The notes beneath the pieces are model-generated. The model did not search any database, was not told the origin of the DNA, and saw only the letters and a program-made list of their open reading frames with translations. This document shows positions 1 to 8,259 of a DNA stretch of 64,000 nt, in pieces (position 1 is the stretch's first letter; the number at the start of each line of letters is the position of its first letter). Source of the stretch: Faecalicatena orotica (GTDB taxonomy: Bacteria > Bacillota > Clostridia > Lachnospirales > Lachnospiraceae); contig NZ_QGDL01000004.1 in assembly GCF_003149245.1 (NCBI RefSeq), positions 248,001-312,000 of the forward strand. Direction: 5' to 3'. The translations under genes and the position numbers were made by a program.

Positions 1-240
1 GATAATATAGATTCCCGGATTATCCAGCCGTACACGCCGGATCAGCTCTATCCCGTCCATGAGGGGCATAGATATATCCGTCACTACGAGGTCGGGGTGC
101 TCCTTCTCAATCACTTCCAAAGCTTCTTCCCCGTCACGCAGATCTGCAATAATCTCATATCCGGACCGCTGCCAGGAATCCAACTGCTTCAGATAGCTCC
201 TGACCAGAAAATCATCATCTACTATGACCGTCCTATACAT
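1..240 (-). CDS. Response regulator, receiver domain (5' part only)
   Basis: The first 80 codons of a two-component response regulator; the rest lies beyond the left edge of the window. The translation begins MYRTVIVDDDFLVRSYLKQL, with the acidic pocket (VDDD) near residues 8-10 and the phospho-acceptor Asp in VVTDISMP near residue 55. The ATG at 240 follows a good AGGAGG site (RBS read on the minus strand at about 247-253). Other regulators in this window with this kind of receiver are YesN-type with a C-terminal AraC helix-turn-helix, so that is the likely full architecture, but the output domain is not visible. It follows the MFS/aldolase pair on the same strand across a hairpin. Confidence 0.9.
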   Translation of the reverse strand, partial: MYRTVIVDDDFLVRSYLKQLDSWQRSGYEIIADLRDGEEALEVIEKEHPDLVVTDISMPLMDGIELIRRVRLDNPGIYII

Positions 241-277
241 CTAAAGCGCCTCCTATGTACCAAACTTCATGGTTACT

Positions 278-306
278 AAAGCAGCCGGTTCTTCCCGGCT
301 GCTGCT
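278..306 (-). terminator. Hairpin after aldolase gene
   Basis: An inverted repeat AGCAGCCGG / CCGGCTGCT with a short loop lies 50 bp after the aldolase stop codon. Read on the minus strand it is followed by only a short T stretch (TTTAG), so it is a moderate terminator or an mRNA-end stabilising hairpin between the aldolase and the response regulator. Confidence 0.55.
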
Positions 307-355
307 ATACCTGATATTATACAGAAACTTTTTTCCGCCGTAAAGCAGACATTTT

Positions 356-1204
356 CTATACCAGGGGCTTTTTACAATTAAAGACATCAATATGGTGCTT
401 TACATTCTGGTAAACGCCCTCTACCATCGCCTCATTCAGAGAGAAGTAGTTATGTACACCTGCCCCTCCTATGTATTCCTCTGCTTTTTTCACCAGAGAG
501 TTGAAACTTGCGGTTGCAATATTTACCTTGCGGATTCCAAGTGATATCGCCTTCCTGAAGTCTTCGTCCGTGATGCCGCTTCCCCCGTGGAGTACAAGCG
601 GGACATCCACTGTTTGATGAATCTCCTCCAGAACATCGAATGCAAGCTTTGGAGCCACCGGATAATTTCCATGTGCATTTCCGATTGCAACAGCCAGTGC
701 ATCCACACTGCTTCTTTCGCAGAAAACTTTCGCATCCTGCGGGTTCGTACAGCGGATTCCATGATTTTCCGAACCGTCCTCACTTCCGCCTACCAGTCCC
801 AGCTCAGCCTCCACTGTCGCACCATACTCGTCTGCCAGATTTTTTGCGGCTATCGTCCTTGAAATATTTTCTTCAAATGGAAGTGTTGACCCGTCAAACA
901 TCACGGAAGTAAACCCAAGCTCAAGAGCCTTCTTTAAAGTTTCCAATGTCTGTCCGTGGTCCAGATGCACTGCCACATCCACCTTTGCTTCTCTTGCCGC
1001 CTGCACCATCATAGGCCCCATCATTGCCAGTGGTGAATGTTTCAGCCTGACTTCCGCAATCTGCAGTATGATCGGGGTATCCAGCTCCTCTGCTGCCTGT
1101 ATTGCGCCTTTAACCATTTCCATATTACCTACACTGAACGCGCCGCACCCTCTGTTTTCCTTTGCCGCCTGAATAAGCAGATCCTTCATTTTTACAATTG
1201 ACAT
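356..1204 (-). CDS. Class II fructose/tagatose-bisphosphate-type aldolase
   Basis: A 282-residue class II (zinc-dependent) ketose-bisphosphate aldolase, a cytoplasmic TIM-barrel enzyme that cleaves a ketose (bis)phosphate to dihydroxyacetone phosphate plus an aldehyde. HLDHGQ near residues 80-85 supplies the catalytic Asp82 and zinc ligand His83. Further ligands are His178 (GNAHGNY) and His206 (LHGGSG), and NIATAS near 228-233 is the phosphate-binding end. Its size is normal for the FbaA/GatY/KbaY family, but the sequence does not tell fructose from tagatose or another ketose. The start codon overlaps the last 13 bases of the MFS gene and its RBS (AAAAGGAGGAG) lies inside that gene, so the two are translationally coupled. 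Pairing with a transporter suggests a catabolic rather than glycolytic role. Confidence 0.93.
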   Translation of the reverse strand: MSIVKMKDLLIQAAKENRGCGAFSVGNMEMVKGAIQAAEELDTPIILQIAEVRLKHSPLAMMGPMMVQAAREAKVDVAVHLDHGQTLETLKKALELGFTSVMFDGSTLPFEENISRTIAAKNLADEYGATVEAELGLVGGSEDGSENHGIRCTNPQDAKVFCERSSVDALAVAIGNAHGNYPVAPKLAFDVLEEIHQTVDVPLVLHGGSGITDEDFRKAISLGIRKVNIATASFNSLVKKAEEYIGGAGVHNYFSLNEAMVEGVYQNVKHHIDVFNCKKPLV

Positions 1205-2487
1205 ATCGTCTCCTCCTTTTCTACCTGAATCTCTTCCTGTTTGACTACTGCATCTTTAGAATCTTTTTTTAATTCTCTTTCCAGTAAAATAATAAATATA
1301 AATGCTGCCGCTGCGAATGCCACACCGATCTTAAAGACCAGGTTCATATCATATCCTGCATTCGTCACAGCCCCCGAAATTGCCGGGGCACCAAGGCTTG
1401 CCGCTACGATTCCCGACATGACGATCCCATAATTTTCCCCTGAATACTTCAGTCCGAATATCGAACTTGTCAATGACGGGAAACTTCCCATAATTCCGCC
1501 GTAGCATCCATACATCAGGATAATCGCGATGGTGGTCACATAAGACCTAGACACAACAAGTGTTATCATGGCAATCATCGTAACTACCGTAACCCCCATC
1601 ACACACTTCGTACGGCCCGTTTTATCAGAGATCGTAGGAAGCAGCAGCCTGACTGCCGCATTTACCACAGACCCGAACATGACTGCACTGGCCGCAACTG
1701 CCGCGCTGATTCCCCGCTCAGACTGAATGATCTGTGAAACCGGAGAAACCATAAAGTATGACATCAGCCCGCAGAGCATGGTGGCTACCAGAAAATAAAA
1801 CTTCTTCGTACGGATCATTTCACCCGCGGTATACTGGTGCTGCTCCTTGCCGCAGCTCTGTATCTGGGCCTGCGATGCAGAGCGCATCAGTTTATCACCC
1901 AGTTCTTTATCCGGGTTTTTAATAAAAATGACTCCGAATATCCAGGAAGCCGCGATGGCGGAACCGATCACAAGAAACGTGAATTTCGGCCCTCCCGCCG
2001 CCAGAAGCGTCCTGCTCAAAGGCGCCAGGAAAAATCCGCACAGACCATTGGCTGTCACGATAATCCCTGAGGCAAACCCGATCTTATGGGGAAACCATTT
2101 CTGCGCAATAGAAAGAATCGTAGTATAGATCATTCCCTGTCCGAATCCCTGCATAAATCCATAAGTTATATAAATCGGTACCGGTGATGGCACGATCAGA
2201 AATGCAGACAACAGAATTCCCGCGGAAAAGATCCCTCCCCCGATCAGAATCGCTATCTTTGGATTATATCTGTCCTGAATCCGGCCGCCTACAATATTTC
2301 CAAAAACAAATGTGACAAGCGCCAGATAAAAGCACATCGACGCCTGCCCCTGCGTCCACCCCGCCTGTTCCATCACATAAGGCTGGTAAAGTGACCACAC
2401 GTGCGGATACCCTGTAAAAAATATGGCAAACGCACCAAAGACCATCATAAGGTTCCTTTTCCTTGTCTGAGTTTTTTCTAACGCCAT
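1192..2487 (-). CDS. MFS transporter, OFA (oxalate/formate antiporter)-like
   Basis: A 431-residue major facilitator protein with about 12 hydrophobic segments, of the length typical for the family. The N-terminal pattern (GYPHVWSLYQPYVMEQAGWTQ, then a loop with GGRIQDRYNPK after TM2) is that of the OxlT/OFA subgroup, which carries small organic acids. The second half repeats the motif as RLLLPTISDKTGRTK. The last residues (KEETICQL) overlap the start of the aldolase. Substrate is unknown; the coupled aldolase suggests a sugar acid or related carboxylate. A DeoR-type regulator lies 5 kb away on the other side of the divergent 1521-residue gene and could be the local repressor, which is an inference from position only. 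Confidence 0.88.
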   Translation of the reverse strand: MALEKTQTRKRNLMMVFGAFAIFFTGYPHVWSLYQPYVMEQAGWTQGQASMCFYLALVTFVFGNIVGGRIQDRYNPKIAILIGGGIFSAGILLSAFLIVPSPVPIYITYGFMQGFGQGMIYTTILSIAQKWFPHKIGFASGIIVTANGLCGFFLAPLSRTLLAAGGPKFTFLVIGSAIAASWIFGVIFIKNPDKELGDKLMRSASQAQIQSCGKEQHQYTAGEMIRTKKFYFLVATMLCGLMSYFMVSPVSQIIQSERGISAAVAASAVMFGSVVNAAVRLLLPTISDKTGRTKCVMGVTVVTMIAMITLVVSRSYVTTIAIILMYGCYGGIMGSFPSLTSSIFGLKYSGENYGIVMSGIVAASLGAPAISGAVTNAGYDMNLVFKIGVAFAAAAFIFIILLERELKKDSKDAVVKQEEIQVEKEETICQL

Positions 2488-2557
2488 CCCATTTCTCCTC
2501 CCGATTTCTTCCTTAACTTTTCATTTTTGAGTATGTTTTGGTAATGTCTTTATGTTA

Positions 2558-2586
2558 TTTTTATCATATTTTGGTGTTTTTGTCAA
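2558..2586 (-). promoter_or_regulatory. Probable promoter of MFS-aldolase operon
   Basis: On the minus strand TTGACA (2586-2581) is followed after 17 bp by TAAAAA (2563-2558), giving a perfect -35 and a weak -10 about 70 bp before the MFS start. Direct repeats of a TTTTGGT-like motif at about 2535-2543 and 2567-2576, with a related copy near 2650, overlap or flank it and could be operator half-sites. Confidence 0.5.
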
Positions 2587-2676
2587 CTCTTTATTACATC
2601 TTAATTACATCTCTGCTGTAAACTATCTGATTGCTTGAGTTACGGGATGCCATTTTGGGTATATTTTAGTTATTTA

Positions 2677-2705
2677 TTCACAATTTAACCAGAATGTACT
2701 ATAAT
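2677..2705 (+). promoter_or_regulatory. Sigma-A-type promoter of the large surface protein
   Basis: TTCACA (2677-2682), a 17-bp spacer and a perfect TATAAT (2700-2705) lie about 85 bp before the ATG at 2792. The RBS AAAGGAGAAAG directly precedes the start. The leader between promoter and gene holds a short GC-rich repeat (CCGGC/GCCGG) at about 2728-2755. Confidence 0.7.
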
Positions 2706-2791
2706 GTATTCAGGTTATCTAACTAAACCGGCTCCCAGAATCATAAGCCGGCCGGTTAACATTCACCAGACGGATAAACAAAGGAGAAAGT

Positions 2792-5700
2792 ATGAAAAAA
2801 GATGTTTGTAAAAGGGGTGTTCGGATTGCAGCTTTATTAATGAGCTGTCTGCTTGCTGTTATTCCGGTATCTGCATCCAGTTCTGAAGTAGACAGGGAAT
2901 CTCCCTATACAGGAGATGTTATTGTTGCTGTCAATGTAAATGCAGAGATTGACGATGATAATAAATTTTATGATTCGCTGGAATCCACAGGACTTGAAAG
3001 CATATGGGATTCAGCAGGAACAATGAGCCGCTCACCAGACCAGTTGGAGGAATCAAAAGGAACCCGGTGTGGTATGCAGGCCATTCTGGAAGAAAACAGA
3101 ATGGACATGCCAATACTGGAAGAATTACCCCAAATACCTTCCGTATTCAGTGATTCTTCTTACAAGGAAGGCGACGAAAAGGAGATACTAACAGCATCCC
3201 ATAGAGATACACTGACAGATAACAAATTCACCGCTGCAGTCATTGCCACAGGGGACACCTGTACCATCTGGGCCGATAAGAATTATGCGGAGCAGTTGGT
3301 ATCTGAAGAAAGTGATAAGATCCAGGCGCTTGTACAGGAGATCGATGACCGTATAGCACCTGTGCTTCTTGAGAATTTTGGGGATTCGCTTGGGTTCGAT
3401 GTAGATCATGACAGGAAGACCGCCTTTGTCATCTACCCTTTTAAAGAAGATGATCTATGTGGCTTTTTCGACCCGATGGATGTCATATCTGGTCTGGGCG
3501 GGGAGTATGAAGAGTATAGAGATTCCGGATGCCAGATGGATATACTGCACATTAATCAGACATTTCTTGGAACAGATATTCTGTATCCCACCATTGCACA
3601 TGAAAACCAGCATTTGATTAATTTCGCCCAGACCCTGGGATATTCGGACACATGGCTGAATGAGGTATTTTCTGAAAATGCCCAGGCTCTGGCAGGTTAT
3701 GGCAATGATGAGGCCTCCCCTGAGGCAAATCAGGCAATCCATTCCATCAATACAAGCGGGTATGCCTATCCCTTCGTGTTTACCGGATCCTATGTACCGC
3801 CGGTGGCAGACACATACGGACAATGGTATCTGTTTGGCCGTTATCTTGCCGCCCAGACAGAAGGCCTTGACGGTGGAGGCAATAATATATATAAGACGAT
3901 TTTTAAGGCTGCCAGCGAGGAAGGCAGCGATCACGGAATCTGTAATACAGATTCTCTTATGAAAGCACTCACACTGATCGGCTATGAGGGACCGGATGAA
4001 TTTGAAAATCTGCTTTTGAATTATCATATGGCGCTTCTCCTCCGGCAGTCAGAAGGTCTGTACAGTATCGCCAAAAATGAGGAGAATCCATCTCTTATTG
4101 ATGAGATTGAATTAGACCCCATCATCCCCCTACGGAATAATGAAAGGCTGGATAAGATTCCGGGAGGCGGCTCAGCCTGTTATGTAAGCAGTCCGGGACA
4201 AATAGAACCGGCAGGGTATGGAACACATATTCAATATGCAGCGGCAGATCTGGAAGAAGTTATCTCTGATAAAGAACCAGAATATCTGCTGCCGGGAGAG
4301 AAGATTACCTTAAGTGCCCGCGGCAGGGATACGGTAATCTATTATACAACAGACGGGTCAGACCCGGCAGACAGTGATTCATCAAGGAATCTGTATGAAG
4401 CTCCAATTCCTGCTAGGTCTAATATGGTTCTGAAAGCCTGTGCGTATTATTCCATGTACGATAAATATTCTCCTGCTTATACATGGGAGTACCATGTAAG
4501 ACCGGCAAAGGTTACCGCCTCCCCGGAAATAACAGATAAGATGCAGCCGCTGCTTGTACAGGAGGGAACCTTTGTAACCCTTTCCTGTGAAACCGAGGGG
4601 GCCAGGATTTATTATAGTACAGAAGAAGGTGTTGCAGCCCTGGAAGATATGACCCTTTACACAGCACCCATTCCGGTTAACGGAGATACCGTCATCCAGG
4701 CAGTAAGCAGGATGGAGGGAGATGCAGAAGTTGAAAGCGGATTGCCCTGTATTTTCCGATACCGCACAGAGACAAAAGACGGAGACCGGTATGAACCGAA
4801 TAATGACTTTGAACAGGCAGCGTCCTTTAGTTTTCCATCGGTATTAAAGGGAACTCTTCATACGGCAGAAGATGTGGATATGTATACATTTACCCTTGAA
4901 AACACCGAGAATCTTAGTCTTACTCTTACCCCGCCGGCATCGGGGAATTATGGCCTGACACTTTTTGACAAGGACAGAAAAGAGATAGGCAGCTCCGAGT
5001 TAAAAGGAAACAGCCAGAACATTCGTGTCACAAACGCCAACTCAGGAAAGTATTATGTAAAAGTAAAGAGTCTGGACGACAGCAGTTCTGATCTGGAAAG
5101 CTATGAGCTGGCTCTAAAACGGGAAATGAAAGCAGAGAATATCAAAAACCTGGATTTATCCGAAATGAGTATGCTCCGGGCGCTCAACCAGAAGGGCAGT
5201 GAGACCGCCTGGTACATGGGAGCAAACGGCGGAGGACATTTTCAAATGTCTATGGCTTATTTCTCCAGCTGGGAAGGGCCGCTGTTAGAAGAGGATGACC
5301 CATATCCATCCCAAGGAGTTGATGGAGCTGATCTGGAGAAAGAGTTTCAGGGGACTCTATATCAAAGTACTGCCGAAAAAGCACAGTACCATGTGCAGAA
5401 TGCATTGTATCTGCCAAATGATACCCGTGAGAATTTTATAGCAAATATAAAGAATGCCCTGTACAGCTATGGCGCTGCAGACATCTACGTTCTATGGTCT
5501 TACAGACATGCAACTGATGATAAGAAGAACCTGTATGTGGAAAAAATGAGTTCAGAATATGAAGCAGAAGGAGGCGGCCATATTATTACCGTCACCGGCT
5601 GGGATGATAATTACAGCCGGGATCATTTCACAGGCAGCAAAATGATAGCAGAACGCACAGGGGCAGCACCTCCAAAGCCGGAGAATAACGGCGCCTTTAT

Positions 5701-7357
5701 CTGTAAAAATTCCTGGGGAACAGGAGCAGGGGAAGACGGTTATTTTTATCTTTCCTATGAGGATGCCTATATGATGAGTAATCTCGCGGCTGTATTTATG
5801 GCAGATGAACTGCCGGATGCTTATAACCATCAATATAAAAACGATACAAAAGGCTTTGTAGCCATCCTTCAAGGCAATTCCCCTCTTGCAGTCAGCGAAG
5901 TATTCGAATGCGGGGATAAGCCTGAACTTTTAAGGGCTGTTTCTTTCCAGACCGGCCAGACGAACTGCCATTATGAGATCTTTGTAAGAACAGGAAGAGA
6001 AACCGGACAAGAACCTCTGAAGAAGGTGGCGGAAGGAACAAAGAAATATGCAGGGTTTTATACGGAACGCCTGGAGACACCGATACTGATTGAGGCTGGT
6101 ACCTCTTTTGAAGTGATCATCCGGTTTCAGGGACTTTTGGAGAATAGCGTTTCCATTTGCGTCAGTTCTGATACCGGGGCAGCGGAAGGACAGCAGGTTG
6201 AACGGATTGCAGGAAAGGCATACGGCTATGAAGATTTCAAAGAAGGGCTGGATATAGGAATACTGGGATATTATCCCTGTATCCGTGCCTATACTTATGA
6301 TGTTACGACACCGGACTATCGGGAAACATCCCTGCAGGGTGGACAGGAGTCTCCTGTGCAGCCGGAAGAACTCTCTCCCAAGGTAATGAAACTGGTGGAA
6401 TCAGTAGTTCCAGTAACGGAAGAAGATGAGACACCATCCGTATACGGTGCACGTAAGGTAAACATGGGAAATAACAGCAGCGCCCCGGCGCCCGTAACAA
6501 ATCTGCCGTCAAGATTTGACCTGCGGGAGACAGGCACCATGACTCCGGTGCGCAATCAGGGACAGATTGGATCCTGCTGGACGTTTGCGGCGATTGCCTG
6601 TGTGGAAAATAATCTTGCAAGAACTGGAGGAGATGCGGTGGATTACCCGTCAAGCTTAAGTCTTGATAAGAGTGAAATAAATGTATCGCTCGGTGCCAAA
6701 CAGCCAGAGCAGCCAATTTATCTGAAAGCAGTGCTTGGAGGCGGCCAGAACCCCGCCTCCACGAGGATTAACTGGAAAATAAGCGGTGACGCAGACAGTG
6801 TACAAATGAACCAGAGCACCAGCTTAAGCGGTGAAGAGGCTTTCGTACTTAAGGCTGTAAAGCCGGGGATTGTAACCGTTACGGCAGAAAGTGATGCAGA
6901 TATGACCGTTACCGCAAACTGCCGGGTAATCATTACTGCAAAAGGCGTTGAAACTTTAAAAGTTACACCAGATAACATGACATTAAATATCGGTGAGACA
7001 GGACAGATTACTTCTGAAATCACTCCTGCCGATGCTTATGATCAGACAGTATTATATGAAAGCAGTCACCCGGAAATTGCTTATGTGGATAAAAATGGTC
7101 TGGTTACTGCCGCCTCTGGCGGAAAAGCTGCTATTACTGTAAGGGCTGGAGAAGAACTGGCGAAAGTAGAGGTAACAGTGAAGGGTAAAGCGGCGGCAGT
7201 GCCAGGGGCAGGGACACATTCTGGTACAGCAGCAAAGAAGGACATTGGAACAGGAGATGAAAACAAGATCAGTATGTGGACGCTATTGATGCTTTTCGGT
7301 TTATGCGGAATCGTAGGAACATTGGCATTTAGAAGAATACAGACTGGTGTTTTGTAA
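2792..7357 (+). CDS. Large cell-surface double peptidase: M30-like metallopeptidase plus permuted papain-like domain
   Basis: A 1521-residue exported protein. Residues 1-30 are a signal peptide. An M30 (hyicolysin)-like zinc site follows: HENQH at 270-274 (HExxH) and WLNE with Glu291 as probable third ligand. Two chitobiase-C/FN3-like modules (about 490-660, each with an IYYT/IYYS strand) and a pre-peptidase C-terminal domain (DRYEPNN, about 664-780) come next. A papain-family half follows (about 781-1000) with His930 in GGGHIITVTGWDD and Asn973 in FICKNSWG, then a lectin-like beta domain (about 1000-1185). The nucleophile half comes last: LPSRFDLR and NQGQIGSCWTFAA with Cys1262, so the usual Cys-His-Asn order is permuted. 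Two Big_2 Ig-like domains (about 1287-1475) and a C-terminal GTGD, hydrophobic helix and RR tail suggest a sortase-like wall anchor. The likely job is degradation or binding of extracellular protein; activity is not proven. Confidence 0.9.
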   Translation: MKKDVCKRGVRIAALLMSCLLAVIPVSASSSEVDRESPYTGDVIVAVNVNAEIDDDNKFYDSLESTGLESIWDSAGTMSRSPDQLEESKGTRCGMQAILEENRMDMPILEELPQIPSVFSDSSYKEGDEKEILTASHRDTLTDNKFTAAVIATGDTCTIWADKNYAEQLVSEESDKIQALVQEIDDRIAPVLLENFGDSLGFDVDHDRKTAFVIYPFKEDDLCGFFDPMDVISGLGGEYEEYRDSGCQMDILHINQTFLGTDILYPTIAHENQHLINFAQTLGYSDTWLNEVFSENAQALAGYGNDEASPEANQAIHSINTSGYAYPFVFTGSYVPPVADTYGQWYLFGRYLAAQTEGLDGGGNNIYKTIFKAASEEGSDHGICNTDSLMKALTLIGYEGPDEFENLLLNYHMALLLRQSEGLYSIAKNEENPSLIDEIELDPIIPLRNNERLDKIPGGGSACYVSSPGQIEPAGYGTHIQYAAADLEEVISDKEPEYLLPGEKITLSARGRDTVIYYTTDGSDPADSDSSRNLYEAPIPARSNMVLKACAYYSMYDKYSPAYTWEYHVRPAKVTASPEITDKMQPLLVQEGTFVTLSCETEGARIYYSTEEGVAALEDMTLYTAPIPVNGDTVIQAVSRMEGDAEVESGLPCIFRYRTETKDGDRYEPNNDFEQAASFSFPSVLKGTLHTAEDVDMYTFTLENTENLSLTLTPPASGNYGLTLFDKDRKEIGSSELKGNSQNIRVTNANSGKYYVKVKSLDDSSSDLESYELALKREMKAENIKNLDLSEMSMLRALNQKGSETAWYMGANGGGHFQMSMAYFSSWEGPLLEEDDPYPSQGVDGADLEKEFQGTLYQSTAEKAQYHVQNALYLPNDTRENFIANIKNALYSYGAADIYVLWSYRHATDDKKNLYVEKMSSEYEAEGGGHIITVTGWDDNYSRDHFTGSKMIAERTGAAPPKPENNGAFICKNSWGTGAGEDGYFYLSYEDAYMMSNLAAVFMADELPDAYNHQYKNDTKGFVAILQGNSPLAVSEVFECGDKPELLRAVSFQTGQTNCHYEIFVRTGRETGQEPLKKVAEGTKKYAGFYTERLETPILIEAGTSFEVIIRFQGLLENSVSICVSSDTGAAEGQQVERIAGKAYGYEDFKEGLDIGILGYYPCIRAYTYDVTTPDYRETSLQGGQESPVQPEELSPKVMKLVESVVPVTEEDETPSVYGARKVNMGNNSSAPAPVTNLPSRFDLRETGTMTPVRNQGQIGSCWTFAAIACVENNLARTGGDAVDYPSSLSLDKSEINVSLGAKQPEQPIYLKAVLGGGQNPASTRINWKISGDADSVQMNQSTSLSGEEAFVLKAVKPGIVTVTAESDADMTVTANCRVIITAKGVETLKVTPDNMTLNIGETGQITSEITPADAYDQTVLYESSHPEIAYVDKNGLVTAASGGKAAITVRAGEELAKVEVTVKGKAAAVPGAGTHSGTAAKKDIGTGDENKISMWTLLMLFGLCGIVGTLAFRRIQTGVL

Positions 7358-7386
7358 GAATCAATTTCATTCAAAAGGAGCTTGTT

Positions 7387-8157
7387 ATGAGAACACAAAG
7401 AATTGATTTGATAGAAAAATATATTATGCGGGAGAAGTCTGTCACCCTCGATGTCCTCTGCGAGGAATTCAAGGTTTCCAAGAATACCATCCGCAGAGAC
7501 ATTGACTCGCTGGCAGAAAAGGGCGTAATCCGGAAAGTATACGGCGGAGTTACAGCCGTATCCGCATCCGGGCTTTCTCCCAAACTGATCCCCTATGAGA
7601 CCCGCCACTTCACACTCCCTGAAGAAAAAGATCAAATATGCAGGCTGGCTTCACAATATGTGAAAGACGGGGATATCATCTACATAGACACCGGCACGAC
7701 GTGCCTCAATATGGTCGACCATATTTCAGACAGGCAGTGTACCATCCTGACCAACAGCCTGCAGGTATGTCTGAAGGCCGTGCCCTATCCGAACCTGAAC
7801 ATCATCTCCCTCCCCGGGAAATTAAAGCGAGAAACCCTGTCCTATGTAGGAAGCGAAATCGTAGATTACCTTAAGACATATAATATAGGAAAAGCCTTCA
7901 TGGCATGCTCCGGGGCCACCATAGAAAACGGCCTTACAAATGCCACGACAGAAGAATACATCGTAAAGAAAGCTGTCATGGAAAACACGGGCGAGTCCTA
8001 CCTTCTGGCGGACCACACAAAATTCGGGCACTTCTCCCTGATGACCTATGCACATCTGGAGGATATTGATTATATTATCACGGACCAGACACCGGGAAAT
8101 GAGTATACAGATTTTTGTCAGGAACACCAGATACAGATCGTGGCTTGTAGGGAATAG
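7387..8157 (+). CDS. DeoR/GlpR-family transcriptional repressor
   Basis: A 256-residue DeoR-type regulator. The N-terminal winged helix-turn-helix (about 1-57) includes EKYIMREKSVTLDVLCEEF and the recognition segment VSKNTIRRDIDSL. The C-terminal effector domain, related to ribose-5-phosphate isomerase and sensing phosphorylated sugars, contains DGDIIYIDTGTTCLNM and the LADHTKFG strand near the end. It begins 29 bp after the large surface-protein gene with a good RBS (AAAAGGAG), so the two may be cotranscribed. Repeated TTTTGG-like motifs in the 2488-2791 intergenic region are possible targets, which would connect it to the MFS-aldolase operon; this link is an inference. Confidence 0.92.
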   Translation: MRTQRIDLIEKYIMREKSVTLDVLCEEFKVSKNTIRRDIDSLAEKGVIRKVYGGVTAVSASGLSPKLIPYETRHFTLPEEKDQICRLASQYVKDGDIIYIDTGTTCLNMVDHISDRQCTILTNSLQVCLKAVPYPNLNIISLPGKLKRETLSYVGSEIVDYLKTYNIGKAFMACSGATIENGLTNATTEEYIVKKAVMENTGESYLLADHTKFGHFSLMTYAHLEDIDYIITDQTPGNEYTDFCQEHQIQIVACRE

Positions 8158-8167
8158 AATCCGCGCA

Positions 8168-8240
8168 AAAAAACGGAGAGGGGCCCCTGATGTCTGTCCC
8201 CGGCTCTCACCGCCGGAGATATCTCCCCTCCCCGTTCTCT
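8168..8240 (-). terminator. Strong intrinsic terminator of ABC-YesNM operon
   Basis: Long imperfect stem built from ACGGAGAGGGG (8174-8184) and CCCCTCCCCGT (8225-8236) with an inner CCGG/CCGG pairing. Read on the minus strand it ends in TTTTTTTG, so it terminates the operon whose last gene is the kinase at 8260. It may also stop the convergent DeoR transcript. Confidence 0.75.
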
Positions 8241-8259
8241 ATAGTCACGGGTTTCTTTT

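Noticed and set aside
3455-4027. Minus-strand frame of 190 codons inside the large surface-protein gene
   Set aside because: It is the antisense shadow of a strongly supported coding region with clear domain motifs.
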